This document shows, in pieces, positions 7,039-14,783 of a DNA stretch of 16,129 nucleotides. Origin of the DNA: JAXDLH01 sp034666705 (GTDB lineage: Bacteria; Chloroflexota; UBA6077; SHYK01); the NCBI GenBank assembly GCA_034666705.1, contig JAXDLH010000225.1, positions 1-16,129 on the forward strand. The letters are read 5' to 3'. The translations under genes were made by a program, and so were the position numbers. Under the pieces are notes generated by a model. It was not told the origin of the DNA, made no database searches, and worked only from the letters and a program-made list of their open reading frames with translations. Positions within the stretch are counted from its first letter, which is position 1. The number at the start of each line of letters is the position of its first letter.

Positions 7039-9247
7039 GCGCTCCCCCCGGTCCCTGTGCGGCGCCGATTCGATCGAGCGCCCCACTCCAGCGCTGCCGC
7101 GCTTCGTCGATGTCCACCGCCAGCCAGTCGCCAATGGTGATGCGCTTACCACCGGTCACGCCGAGCCGTGTCGTCGGTACCCTGTGCTGCCGCGCGATGG
7201 TATCGACACGAGTCCGGTATGCCGGATCGAACCCAACGATTATCCTGGATCCCGCCTCCCCGAATAACGCTGCGTCGGGCCGAATGCTTCCCCACTCTGC
7301 CGCCAGGTCCGCCTCAATGCCCACATTCCCCGCGAGTGCGAGTTCCGCCAGCGCTACCGCGAGGCCGCCATCGGCGACGTCCGTGGCGGTGGTTACGAGG
7401 CCCGATTCTACGAGTTCGCGGACGCATGCCTGCACTCGACGCTCGAGGTCGAGGTCCAGCGCTGCGGGCGCTCCGCTCTTCCAGCCCGACCAGGCCGCAT
7501 ACTCGCTCGCCCCGAGCTCAGCGGCCAGCGGACCCAGCAACCAGACCTCCTGGCTTGGCTCGAATGCGGCTCGTGCGTGCTTTGTCACGTCCTCCAGCAG
7601 GCCGAGGGCGCCGACGACGGGCGTCGGGTCGATTGGCGCGCCCTCCGTCTCGTTGTAGAGCGAGACGTTGCCGCTGATGATCGGCACGTCGAGCACCACG
7701 CAAGCCTCCCTGATCCCTTCTATCACCGCGGTCAACGCCTGCCACACACCGACCCGCTCAGGGTCGCCAAAGTTCAGACAGTCGGTCAATGCGATCGGCC
7801 GCGCTCCGGCGCATGCCACATTGCGGCATGCTTCGGCGACGGCGAGCGCGCCGCCCGTGTACGGGTCGGCAGCGCACGCCCGTGGATTGCTGCCCAGCCC
7901 TAGAACCAGGCCGCTCGGCGTGCCCTTGACCCGCAGCACCGCGCTGCCCTCGCCCGGCGGCACGATCGTATTGATCTGCACCATGTGGTCGTACTGCTCG
8001 AAGAGGGAACGCCGACTGCACAGGTTGGGCGAAGCGAGGAGGTCGAGCAGAACCGCGCCAAGATCGTCCGGCACGGAGAAGGGCGCCTCGGAGCGCAGCG
8101 TTGGCTTTGACGGCTGCATTACCGGCGGTTGGTATTCGGGGGTGCCGCCGGAGAGGTAGCCGGCAGGCAGCTCGGCCACGAGGTTGGCGCCGTCGTGGAT
8201 GCGCACCAGCCCATCGTCGGTGACTCGTCCAATCAGGTCAGAATGTAAGCCCCAGCGATCGAACACCGCGCGCACATCCTGCTCGGCGCCGGCTCGCACG
8301 ACGATCAGCATGCGCTCTTGTGATTCGGAGAGCATCACCTCGAATGGCGTCATGCCCGCCTCACGGCGGCTCACCGCGGCCACGTCGATCTCGATGCCGC
8401 AGCCGCCATGCGCAGCCATTTCAGAAGACGCGCCGGTTAAGCCCGCGGCCCCGAGGTCCTGCATCGCCACGACATCCGGATGGCCTGCGAGCTCGAGACA
8501 GGCTTCGATGAGCAGCTTCTCGAGGAATGGGTTGCCGACCTGCACTGCGGGCCGCCGCTCTTCGGTTTCCGCGCCGAGCTCGACCGAGGCAAAGCTGGCG
8601 CCGGCGATGCCGTCGCGGCCAGTGGCCGACCCGACGAGCAGCACCGGGTTGCCGGGTCCCTGCGCGCGGGCTGTGAAGATGCGATCGCGGTCGGCGATGC
8701 CCAGGCAGAGCGCATTCACGAGGGGATTGCCGTTGTAGCACGCATCGAAGGTCACACTGCCGCCGACGGTCGGCACACCAACACAATTTCCATAGAAGCC
8801 GATGCCGCCAACCACCCCGCCGAGCAGGTAGCCGGTGCGCGGGTGGCCGGGATCGCCGAAGCACAACGCGTCCATCAAGGCGATAGGACGCGCGCCCATC
8901 GTGAAAATGTCGCGCAGGATGCCGCCGACCCCGGTGGCTGCGCCCTGGAGTGGCTCGACCGCGCTTGGGTGGTTATGCGACTCGATCTTCATGACCGCGG
9001 CGAGCCCGTGCCCGATGTCCACCGCGCCCGCATTCTCTCCGGGGCCCTGCAGGACGTGCGCGCCCGTGGTAGGCAGGCGGCGTAAGAGCGGCTTGGAGTG
9101 CTTGTAGGAGCAGTGCTCGCTCCACAGCACGCCGAACATGCCGAGCTCGAGGTTGTTCGGCTCGCGCTCGAGGCTTTCGCAGATGTGCCGGTACTCGGCC
9201 TCGGTGAGGCCGACCGTGCCAGGCGTCAATCGCTCAGCGGCCCGCAA
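7025..9247 (-). CDS. purL: phosphoribosylformylglycinamidine synthase, small PurL subunit
   Basis: This is the ATP-dependent FGAM synthetase subunit (step 4), using ammonia delivered by PurQ. At 740 aa it is the small form, lacking the N-terminal PurS-like and C-terminal glutaminase domains of the large enzyme. The catalytic block LWSEHCSYKHSK (42-53), the ATP/FGAR block ESHNHPSAVEPLQGAATG, the glycine-rich GYLLGGVVGGIGFYGN stretch and the second-half DxADGGLAVALAE block are all present. The start is TTG at 9247, overlapping purQ by 14 nt; another in-frame TTG at 9229 is possible. GGTGAG lies very close upstream of the first. Small PurL normally works in a complex with PurQ and PurS. PurQ is the preceding gene but no purS is present in the window. 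Confidence 0.97.
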   Translation of the reverse strand: MRAAERLTPGTVGLTEAEYRHICESLEREPNNLELGMFGVLWSEHCSYKHSKPLLRRLPTTGAHVLQGPGENAGAVDIGHGLAAVMKIESHNHPSAVEPLQGAATGVGGILRDIFTMGARPIALMDALCFGDPGHPRTGYLLGGVVGGIGFYGNCVGVPTVGGSVTFDACYNGNPLVNALCLGIADRDRIFTARAQGPGNPVLLVGSATGRDGIAGASFASVELGAETEERRPAVQVGNPFLEKLLIEACLELAGHPDVVAMQDLGAAGLTGASSEMAAHGGCGIEIDVAAVSRREAGMTPFEVMLSESQERMLIVVRAGAEQDVRAVFDRWGLHSDLIGRVTDDGLVRIHDGANLVAELPAGYLSGGTPEYQPPVMQPSKPTLRSEAPFSVPDDLGAVLLDLLASPNLCSRRSLFEQYDHMVQINTIVPPGEGSAVLRVKGTPSGLVLGLGSNPRACAADPYTGGALAVAEACRNVACAGARPIALTDCLNFGDPERVGVWQALTAVIEGIREACVVLDVPIISGNVSLYNETEGAPIDPTPVVGALGLLEDVTKHARAAFEPSQEVWLLGPLAAELGASEYAAWSGWKSGAPAALDLDLERRVQACVRELVESGLVTTATDVADGGLAVALAELALAGNVGIEADLAAEWGSIRPDAALFGEAGSRIIVGFDPAYRTRVDTIARQHRVPTTRLGVTGGKRITIGDWLAVDIDEARQRWSGALDRIGAAQGPGGAHGDS

Positions 9248-9938
9248 GGCTCACCGCGGCCTGGGCTACGGCCTCAAAAAGCTGGAGGCCATCCGCGCCG
9301 CCAAGCAACGGCTCGGCGCAGCGTTCTGGGTGCGGCATAAGGCCGAACACGTTGCGCGCGCGGTTGCAGACACCCGCTACGTTGGCGATGGAGCCATTCG
9401 GGTTCGCCGCCGCCACCGTCACACCCTTGGAATCGCAGTATCGCAACACGATCTGACCGTTGCGATCCAGCTCGTCGAGCGTGGCTGCATCGGCATAATA
9501 GCAGCCTTCGTGGTGCGCAACCGGCAGGTGAAGTACGGTGCCGGGCGCCAGCCCCCGGGTGAACGGCAGGTCGTCGCGCTCCACGCGAACGTCAACCCAG
9601 CGGCAGACGAAGCGCAACCCGGCGTTTTGCAGCATCGCACCCGGCAGCAAGCCTGCCTCGACGAGCACCTGGAAGCCGTTGCAGATCCCCCACACCAGAC
9701 CGCCCGCCGCGGCGAATTGCTCCACAGCCGCCATCACGGGTGAAAATCGGGCGATCGCACCCGCGCGCAGATAATCTCCGTGCGCGAAGCCACCCGGCAG
9801 TACGATGCAATCGAAGTTCGCGAGGTCAGTGTCCTCGTGCCACACCGGCACCGCCGGCTCGTGAAGTACTTCACGAAGGACGTGCAGTGTGTCCCGCTCG
9901 CAGTTGCTTCCTGGGAAAACCACGACTCCGAAGCGCAC
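9234..9938 (-). CDS. purQ: FGAM synthase glutaminase subunit PurQ
   Basis: This class I glutamine amidotransferase supplies ammonia to PurL. The 234-aa protein has the nucleophile C86 in GICNGFQ, the catalytic H203 and E205 in PHPER, and the N-terminal FPGSNCERD block typical of PurQ. It starts with GTG, preceded by GAGG about 7 nt upstream, and is the first gene of the purine operon. A perfect 18-bp palindrome lies inside its codons 21-27. Its end overlaps the purL start by 14 nt, as expected for subunits made in fixed ratio. In many bacteria with small PurL, purS sits immediately before purQ; here that place is taken by the divergent promoter region. Confidence 0.97.
   Translation of the reverse strand: MRFGVVVFPGSNCERDTLHVLREVLHEPAVPVWHEDTDLANFDCIVLPGGFAHGDYLRAGAIARFSPVMAAVEQFAAAGGLVWGICNGFQVLVEAGLLPGAMLQNAGLRFVCRWVDVRVERDDLPFTRGLAPGTVLHLPVAHHEGCYYADAATLDELDRNGQIVLRYCDSKGVTVAAANPNGSIANVAGVCNRARNVFGLMPHPERCAEPLLGGADGLQLFEAVAQAAVSLAGR
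9859..9876. repeat. perfect 18-bp palindrome near the purQ 5' end
   Basis: TCGTGAAGTACTTCACGA is fully self-complementary over 18 bp. It lies 62-80 nt inside purQ and about 90 nt downstream of the putative purQ -10 box. Its size and symmetry suit a dimeric regulator. It could equally be a coincidence of the codons for a REVLH stretch. Confidence 0.55.
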
Positions 9939-9965
9939 GTCTGACCTCGTTTAGGAGTTCACCGC

Positions 9966-9974
9966 ATTGTACCA
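9966..9974 (-). promoter_or_regulatory. extended -10 promoter of the purine operon
   Basis: On the minus strand the sequence TGGTACAAT gives a TACAAT -10 box with the TGn extension. It would start transcription about 20 nt before the purQ GTG. No good -35 is seen at 16-18 nt, which is common for extended -10 promoters. The short leader leaves no room for a purine riboswitch. Confidence 0.5.
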
Positions 9975-10036
9975 GCCGGTGCCATTCAGTGGCCTTGACG
10001 GGCGTGTCCGGTGAACCCAAGCCCGCGAGACGCGCG

Positions 10037-10042
10037 TATAAT
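10037..10042 (+). promoter_or_regulatory. consensus -10 box upstream of lepB
   Basis: TATAAT matches the consensus exactly and lies 68 nt before the chosen lepB ATG and 35 nt before the alternative one. The -35 region is weak; the TTGACG at 9995-10000 is too far away. If real, it excludes the GTG at 10011 as the translation start. Confidence 0.5.
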
Positions 10043-10109
10043 CGCTATAGGGAATGGGCGGCCGCGCCGAACGGGCATGGCCGAGGAGCGAAGCTTGGTC
10101 CAGGAAACA

Positions 10110-10736
10110 ATGGAAGTAACGTCAGGCCGGAGCGTGGCGAGCCGGGTGGCCGGCTTCACATGGGAGCTGCTGCAAACTGTCCTACTCACATTGCTCATCT
10201 TTTTTGCAGTTCGCGCCGTGGTGCAGAACTTCAAGGTTGAAGGCACCTCCATGGAGCCGACACTGCACAATAACGAGTTTCTAATTATCAATAAGGCAAC
10301 CTACACCCGAGTTGATGGCACGCCCCTGGTCAGTGTCGCCGACCGCGACGGCAGCGGCGGGCCAGTCTTCCTATTCGGGGCCCCGGCGCGCGGCGACATT
10401 ATCGTCTTCCGGTATCCGCAGCAGCCGGACAAGGACTTCATCAAGCGAATCATCGGTGTCCCGGGTGACACGGTGGACGTGAAGAGCGGTCAGGTCACGG
10501 TCAACGGCACCCATGTGGATGAGCCGTACATCCGTGACCACGCCAGCTACGATGGTCATTGGGTTGTGCCTGGCGGGAACTATTTTGTGCTCGGGGACAA
10601 CCGCCCAAATAGTAGTGATTCACACGTTTGGGGCTACGTGCCGGCCGACAATCTGATTGGCAAGGCGTGGTTCTCCTATTGGCCACCGGGGAACTGGGGG
10701 CCGCTCCAGCCGGCGAACACGGCCCTCGCTAACTAA
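10110..10736 (+). CDS. lepB: signal peptidase I
   Basis: This membrane serine protease cuts signal peptides from exported proteins. The 208-aa protein has one N-terminal transmembrane helix (about 20-38), then the catalytic serine S47 in GTSMEPTL, the catalytic lysine K112 in KRIIGVPGD, and the C-terminal GDNRPNSSDS box. All conserved boxes of the family are visible. The ATG at 10110 is favoured because AGGA lies 4 nt upstream. The ATG at 10077 would add 11 residues and has no ribosome site. The gene is divergent from the purine operon and shares its 5' region. The next gene, an arginase, follows after 154 nt with its own strong ribosome site. Confidence 0.96.
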   Translation: MEVTSGRSVASRVAGFTWELLQTVLLTLLIFFAVRAVVQNFKVEGTSMEPTLHNNEFLIINKATYTRVDGTPLVSVADRDGSGGPVFLFGAPARGDIIVFRYPQQPDKDFIKRIIGVPGDTVDVKSGQVTVNGTHVDEPYIRDHASYDGHWVVPGGNYFVLGDNRPNSSDSHVWGYVPADNLIGKAWFSYWPPGNWGPLQPANTALAN

Positions 10737-10871
10737 CTATTCCGCTCCGCGCTGAGTTGGAGGACGATGACACGAGACGACCTCAGGTCAAGCAGGCGCA
10801 TGGCAATGACGCCGGCGCCCGCGGTTCTCGACCTTCGAGTCCTTCCCAAAAGCAGCGGCCCGGCACATCAC

Positions 10872-10883
10872 AAGGAGGTGATC
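10872..10883 (+). promoter_or_regulatory. 12-nt anti-SD match before the arginase-family gene
   Basis: AAGGAGGTGATC is complementary to the usual 16S rRNA 3' end over 12 consecutive positions. It ends 7 nt before the ATG at 10891, and GGAGG itself is 12 nt away. Most genes in this window have only 4-6 matching positions. Confidence 0.75.
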
Positions 10884-10890
10884 GCAGCCA

Positions 10891-11826
10891 ATGGCCACAA
10901 CCATCGCGCTTATCGGCGCGCCAACTGATCTCGGCGGGTTAACCCTCGGCACAGACCAGGGGCCCACGAGGCTTCGCGAGGCGGGCCTTATCTCTCGACT
11001 CCAGGCAGCGGGTCTCGAGGTCACCGATCTCGGTGACGTGCCCGTCCCAAGCCGCCAACCGCGATTCACCGGTCTCACGAAGCTCGAACGCGTCGCCACC
11101 GTGGCGCGCTGGGTTGGCAAGCACACCTGGCGCTCCATTGCCGAAGGGATGACGCCGCTCATCATTGGCGGCGACCACTCATTCGCTATGGGGAGTATCT
11201 CTGCGGCAGCGCAGCGGGTCCCCGGTCTCGGCGTTATCTGGATCGACGCACATCCCGATTTCAACACCCCGGAGACCTCGCCCACGAGCAATATTCACGG
11301 TATGGTGCTTGCCGTCGCCGCGGGCCTCGGTCCTGAGCCGCTCGTGCGCCTGGCGGGATTCACTCCAATGGTGCATCCTGAGCGGATCGTCATCATCGGC
11401 GCCCGCGCGATCGATGCAGGCGAAGCCGGCAATATCCGGGATGCCGGAGTGCATCTATATGACGCGGAGTACGTCGAACGCCATGGCATTCAGGCGACCG
11501 TCGCCGAGGCGATGGCCTACCTCGCGACTCGCGACGTGCGGGCGGCGCATCTCAGCGTGGATCTCGACGTCCTTGATCCGAGGCTGTATCCGGGCGTGTC
11601 AACGCCGGCCACTGGCGGCCTCACCGGTCCCGAATTGGTCACGGCCGTGCGCAGCGTTGGGGAGTTGGCGCGGATCGTGTCGATGGACATCGCCGAGTAC
11701 ACGCCGAGCGAAGATGTGGGCGGGGCGACGGCTGAGATCGCCATCCAGGTTGCCGAATCAGCACTTGTGGCAAGTGCACGGCACCACGGTTCGCGCGAGC
11801 TGCAGACCCACATCTCGGCAGCATAG
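10891..11826 (+). CDS. arginase-family ureohydrolase
   Basis: The family hydrolyses guanidino compounds at a binuclear Mn centre; arginase makes ornithine and urea. The 311-aa length suits arginase. Metal ligands are all present: H96 in GGDHS, D119, H121 and D123 in DAHPD, D224 and D226 in SVDLDVLDP; E269 in MDIAE fits the conserved active-site glutamate. The NTPETSPTSNIHGM stretch resembles the arginase substrate loop more than agmatinase. It differs from the usual SGNxHG, however, reading T-S-N-I-H-G. Arginase is the best call; formimidoylglutamase or another ureohydrolase is possible. The gene stands alone after lepB with its own very strong ribosome site. A terminator follows 26 nt after the stop. 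Confidence 0.85.
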   Translation: MATTIALIGAPTDLGGLTLGTDQGPTRLREAGLISRLQAAGLEVTDLGDVPVPSRQPRFTGLTKLERVATVARWVGKHTWRSIAEGMTPLIIGGDHSFAMGSISAAAQRVPGLGVIWIDAHPDFNTPETSPTSNIHGMVLAVAAGLGPEPLVRLAGFTPMVHPERIVIIGARAIDAGEAGNIRDAGVHLYDAEYVERHGIQATVAEAMAYLATRDVRAAHLSVDLDVLDPRLYPGVSTPATGGLTGPELVTAVRSVGELARIVSMDIAEYTPSEDVGGATAEIAIQVAESALVASARHHGSRELQTHISAA

Positions 11827-11852
11827 CGCTCTCCAATCATAGAAAGCGCCAT

Positions 11853-11888
11853 CGGGCCCTTCCGATCCCGTCGGAGGGGCCCGGTTTT
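11853..11888 (+). terminator. intrinsic terminator after the arginase-family gene
   Basis: CGGGCCCTTCCGA pairs with TCGGAGGGGCCCG over 13 bp, with one G-T wobble and a 5-nt loop, and is followed by GTTTT. It lies 26 nt after the stop codon and 22 nt before the tRNA gene, so it insulates the two units. Confidence 0.88.
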
Positions 11889-11895
11889 CGTCTCG

Positions 11896-11901
11896 TATAC
11901 T
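11896..11901 (+). promoter_or_regulatory. -10 box of tRNA-Lys
   Basis: TATACT lies 8 nt before the first tRNA base, a usual distance for a tRNA promoter. The expected -35 position falls inside the terminator stem and does not match the consensus. Confidence 0.5.
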
Positions 11902-11909
11902 GCGTCGTG

Positions 11910-11984
11910 GGGCCTGTGGCGCAATGGCAGCGCAGCGGACTTTTAATCCGTTGGTTGAGGGTTCGAATCCCTCCGGGCCCACCA
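11910..11984 (+). tRNA. tRNA-Lys (anticodon UUU)
   Basis: A complete 75-nt cloverleaf can be drawn. The acceptor stem GGGCCTG pairs with CGGGCCC (one T-G wobble). The D stem is GCGC/GCGC, the anticodon stem GCGGA/TCCGT, and the T stem GAGGG/CCCTC with loop TTCGAAT. The anticodon loop is CTTTTAA, giving anticodon TTT (lysine). The variable loop has 5 nt, and the CCA end is encoded. The gene is transcribed alone between the arginase terminator and a decayed gene on the opposite strand. Confidence 0.96.
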
Positions 11985-11992
11985 AATTACGA

Positions 11993-12918
11993 CTATCCTG
12001 TGCAAATTTCTGCGTTGTCGCTCGTCGGCGGCGCTTTGAGGATCCAGAGCCCTTGCTGGGTTCCGATGAGGATGTGGTCCTCCGAGAGACTTACGGATTG
12101 CGAGCCGGCTGTCTTCGTTGGCCCGCTGAACACGGTTAGTAGCTGTGGCTGGAGTGGGTCGCGTACGTCGAACCCAGTGACGTGGACCTGGCTTGGCCTC
12201 GCGAACCTGTCGGTTGCCAGGAAGAGACGGGGTCCCCCCAGGGCCATGTCTCCGCCGGTGCCAATGACGGATCCGTCGTACTCGACGGGTGCCATCGGAT
12301 CCTGGAGATCGATCACCACGAAGGTGGGACCCCTTCGTGGCTGGGCGAAGCTGCTCGCAAGAACACGTACCGCGCGTCTGCCGCAAGCTACTGCGCGTGG
12401 ATCGACGTCTGCACCGCGGCCACTAGGCGCGGCTGAAATGGATCGGAGACATCGGTCATGAAGATCGACGCCACCGCCTGGTAGTAGGAGCTTGGGAGGA
12501 ACGACAGATACGCGCGCGTACCCGCGAAGGCGAGGTCCACGGACGCGTGGTCGCCCGCATCGGTCAGTTGGAGAATCACCACCATGCCTGCAACGGCCGG
12601 CTGGCGCGGCGTCGAGAGGTCCAGAACGACAATTCCGGTCCTGTGTACCGCGTAAAGATAGTCGCCACTGAGCACCATGCGGCTGCCACCTCCGGCATCG
12701 GAAGCGGCGGCAGACTCCAAGACCGGATTCTGAGGATGGTCAATACTGATGACGGGGACGCGAGCTGCCTTTACGTGGCTACGGGCGGACCTCAGCCGCG
12801 AATGCCGGGCCGCACAAGATTAGAATGCCGCGGCCTGGAGAGGTCGGCTTTGGCGCGTAGGAGATATCGTCGTTCGGGGAGTAACTTGCTGCTCCACCGC
12901 CGCCATCGTGCTGCCCAT
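11993..12918 (-). pseudogene. decayed LVIVD-type beta-propeller gene
   Basis: Conceptual reading of the minus strand shows five propeller-like repeats ending in a (V/I)-x-(D)-x-x-x-P-x-x-P pattern: PVISIDHPQNP, IVVLDLSTPRQP, IFMTDVSDPFQP, FVVIDLQDPMAP and VTGFDVRDPLQP. This is the style of LVIVD-repeat surface proteins. The reading frame is broken. From an ATG at 12918 with AGGAGG upstream, the frame meets TAA at 12820-12822. It then continues through three repeats and meets TAG at 12388-12390. The last two repeats lie in another frame, entered around 12315-12340, and end at TAG 11993-11995, only 8 nt from the tRNA-Lys 3' end. No signal peptide remains recognisable. The assigned 5' limit is uncertain. 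Family call is moderate; non-functionality is likely unless sequencing errors are present. Confidence 0.72.
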
Positions 12919-13046
12919 GTACCCTCCTCGCATCTCGGATGGCGGGGCTGTGGACGACCCACGTGCCCACCGGCTCCCCACGGTTATAGCAGCATGCCGG
13001 CGTCCACTTGGACCTCGCGCGGCTCGCCTGGAATTGGGACGCGGCC

Positions 13047-14783
13047 CTACCCGAGATCCCAGAGCTGCGCATTCCAGACCTGCCCGGCCAGCACGTTCTG
13101 GAGCCGCACATTGCCGAGTACGAAAGCCGGCCCCTGGAAAAAGAGCGGCATCATCATGACCTGCTCGGTCTGCGTGTGCACGATTTGCCCCAGCGTTGCC
13201 ATGCGGTCCCCCACCGGGACCGTGGCGATATACCGCTTGATCAGCGCATCCAGCTCGGCTGAGCCCGCGCGCGCCGTGTTGCCCCCGCGATAGTTGTTCT
13301 GCGCGGTGGGGATCGCTTGCTGCGTGAAATAGCCATCAGGCTGGTCGATCGCCAGCCCGCGACTCACCAGAAAAAAGCCGGGGTATTCGGCGCGCCACTT
13401 CAGGTCCGCCGCGGCCTCGGCGGACCGTACATCCGGCTCCGCGTTGAGCCCGAGGTCCTTCCAATAGCGCGCCACCGCGAGCGTCGCCGGCTCATGGAAC
13501 GAATTTTGGGTGTGGGTGGCAATTTGGACCGCCAGGAGCACCCCCGCGGCGTCGCGGAAGCTGCCATCCGTTCCCTTGGCGTAGCCGAGGTCCTGGAGCT
13601 GCTGGGTGGCGGCGCGCGGGTCATATGGGTAGCGCACGAGCTGGCCGTCCACGGCCTTGCCCTCCGGTTGGTCCGGTGGCACCCAGGAGTCGGCCACCGG
13701 CCCCAGCCCGTAGTTCAGCGAGTCTGTCATGGCCTGGCGGTCGATGGCCATCAGGAGCGCCCGGCGGAACTGAGGGTTGGCGACGATGGGCGGGTCCGGG
13801 TTCATAGACTGCCCATAAACCGGGAGGAGGTTACCCAGCGGTCCGCTTAGCTGTACCCGGACATTCTGCGTGGAGCTCTGAATCTGCAGCACGTCCTCGG
13901 GGAACAGACCTCGGCCGAGGTGGACGTCGAGCGCCCCGGAGAGCAGCCCGGCGATCACAGCGTTGCGGTCCGTGTAGAAGTGGATGTCGATCTGGTCGAT
14001 GCGGGGCCGGCCCAGGGCGTAGCTGTCGTTGGCGGCCAACGTGACGGACGTCCCCTCGATCCACGACTGCATCTTGTACGGGCCCGCGCCGACGAACTCT
14101 TCCCGCCAGTACGGCAGCCCCAGGAACTTACTCGGGTCCTGCTGGATTGGCGCCTCGAGCAGGTGCTGTGGCAGGAGCCACATGGAGGAGAACATCCCTG
14201 TGACGCCGGCGCTGAAGAGCGCGTCGGCGCTGATGTAGGGCTGCTGCCAGTGCAGGGCCACCGTCTGGTCGTCTGGGGTGTCGACCGCGTCGATGAACGG
14301 CAGCGCGCGCACCGGGGCGAGGCCAAGGTCCTTGTTGCGGTAGACCGCCAGCGTGAATGCCAGGTCACTCGCGGTGAGCGGCACGCCATCGTGCCAGGTG
14401 AGCCCGGGCTTGAGGCGCCAGGTCGTCTCCATGGTGCCATCGGGGAACACCTGCCAGAGCCCGTTGTCGACGCTCGGCACCTCGGCGACCAGCCACGGGT
14501 AGCGCGTGTAGGCCTGGTCAAAGTAGGTGAGGTCGGCATCCAGGAGCTGGTACAGCTCGGCCAATCCAGGCACGCTGCCGGACGCTCCCTGCGGGTTTGT
14601 GAGCTCCTGCTGCATCCCGGCTGGCGCCGAGAAGATGCCGGCCGCCAATACCTTCCGCGCCTGGCTCGCGGTCGCTGCACCGCCGGTGGAGCGCGGCGGC
14701 GCGGCGGGTCCTGCCGGCGCGCACGCCGCGACCAGGAGTACCAGGAAAAGGCCAAGGGGCACAGTTCGTGCGCGCCGCCTCAT
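13047..14783 (-). CDS. lipoprotein ABC transporter solute-binding protein, family 5 (peptide/nickel type)
   Basis: The 578-aa protein begins with an Arg-rich n-region, a hydrophobic core and the lipobox LVAAC with C21 as the lipid-anchored residue, followed by a Pro/Ala-rich linker. The mature part shows family-5 hallmarks: the TWRLKPGLTWHDGVPLTASD block, the VGAGPYKM block and FRRALLMAIDRQAM before the second lobe. It would sit on the outer face of the membrane and pass oligopeptides or a similar solute to a permease. No permease or ATPase gene is in the window, so it is an orphan here. The ATG at 14783 is chosen because it gives the signal peptide directly; the open frame further upstream has no gene-like features. 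Ligand unknown. Confidence 0.93.
   Translation of the reverse strand: MRRRARTVPLGLFLVLLVAACAPAGPAAPPRSTGGAATASQARKVLAAGIFSAPAGMQQELTNPQGASGSVPGLAELYQLLDADLTYFDQAYTRYPWLVAEVPSVDNGLWQVFPDGTMETTWRLKPGLTWHDGVPLTASDLAFTLAVYRNKDLGLAPVRALPFIDAVDTPDDQTVALHWQQPYISADALFSAGVTGMFSSMWLLPQHLLEAPIQQDPSKFLGLPYWREEFVGAGPYKMQSWIEGTSVTLAANDSYALGRPRIDQIDIHFYTDRNAVIAGLLSGALDVHLGRGLFPEDVLQIQSSTQNVRVQLSGPLGNLLPVYGQSMNPDPPIVANPQFRRALLMAIDRQAMTDSLNYGLGPVADSWVPPDQPEGKAVDGQLVRYPYDPRAATQQLQDLGYAKGTDGSFRDAAGVLLAVQIATHTQNSFHEPATLAVARYWKDLGLNAEPDVRSAEAAADLKWRAEYPGFFLVSRGLAIDQPDGYFTQQAIPTAQNNYRGGNTARAGSAELDALIKRYIATVPVGDRMATLGQIVHTQTEQVMMMPLFFQGPAFVLGNVRLQNVLAGQVWNAQLWDLG

Noticed and set aside
5323..7140. 605-codon open plus frame opposite purF and purN
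   Set aside because: Antisense shadow; the minus strand carries complete purF and purN motifs.
9995..10000. TTGACG as the -35 partner of the lepB TATAAT box
   Set aside because: The spacing is 36 nt, far outside the usable range.
10767..10928. 53-codon plus-strand frame between lepB and the arginase gene
   Set aside because: GGAGG is only 3 nt before the ATG, the frame runs into the arginase gene, and the peptide has no recognisable pattern.
11953..11984. tRNA-Lys 3' end as an integration attachment site
   Set aside because: No second copy of this sequence and no integrase gene was found in the window.
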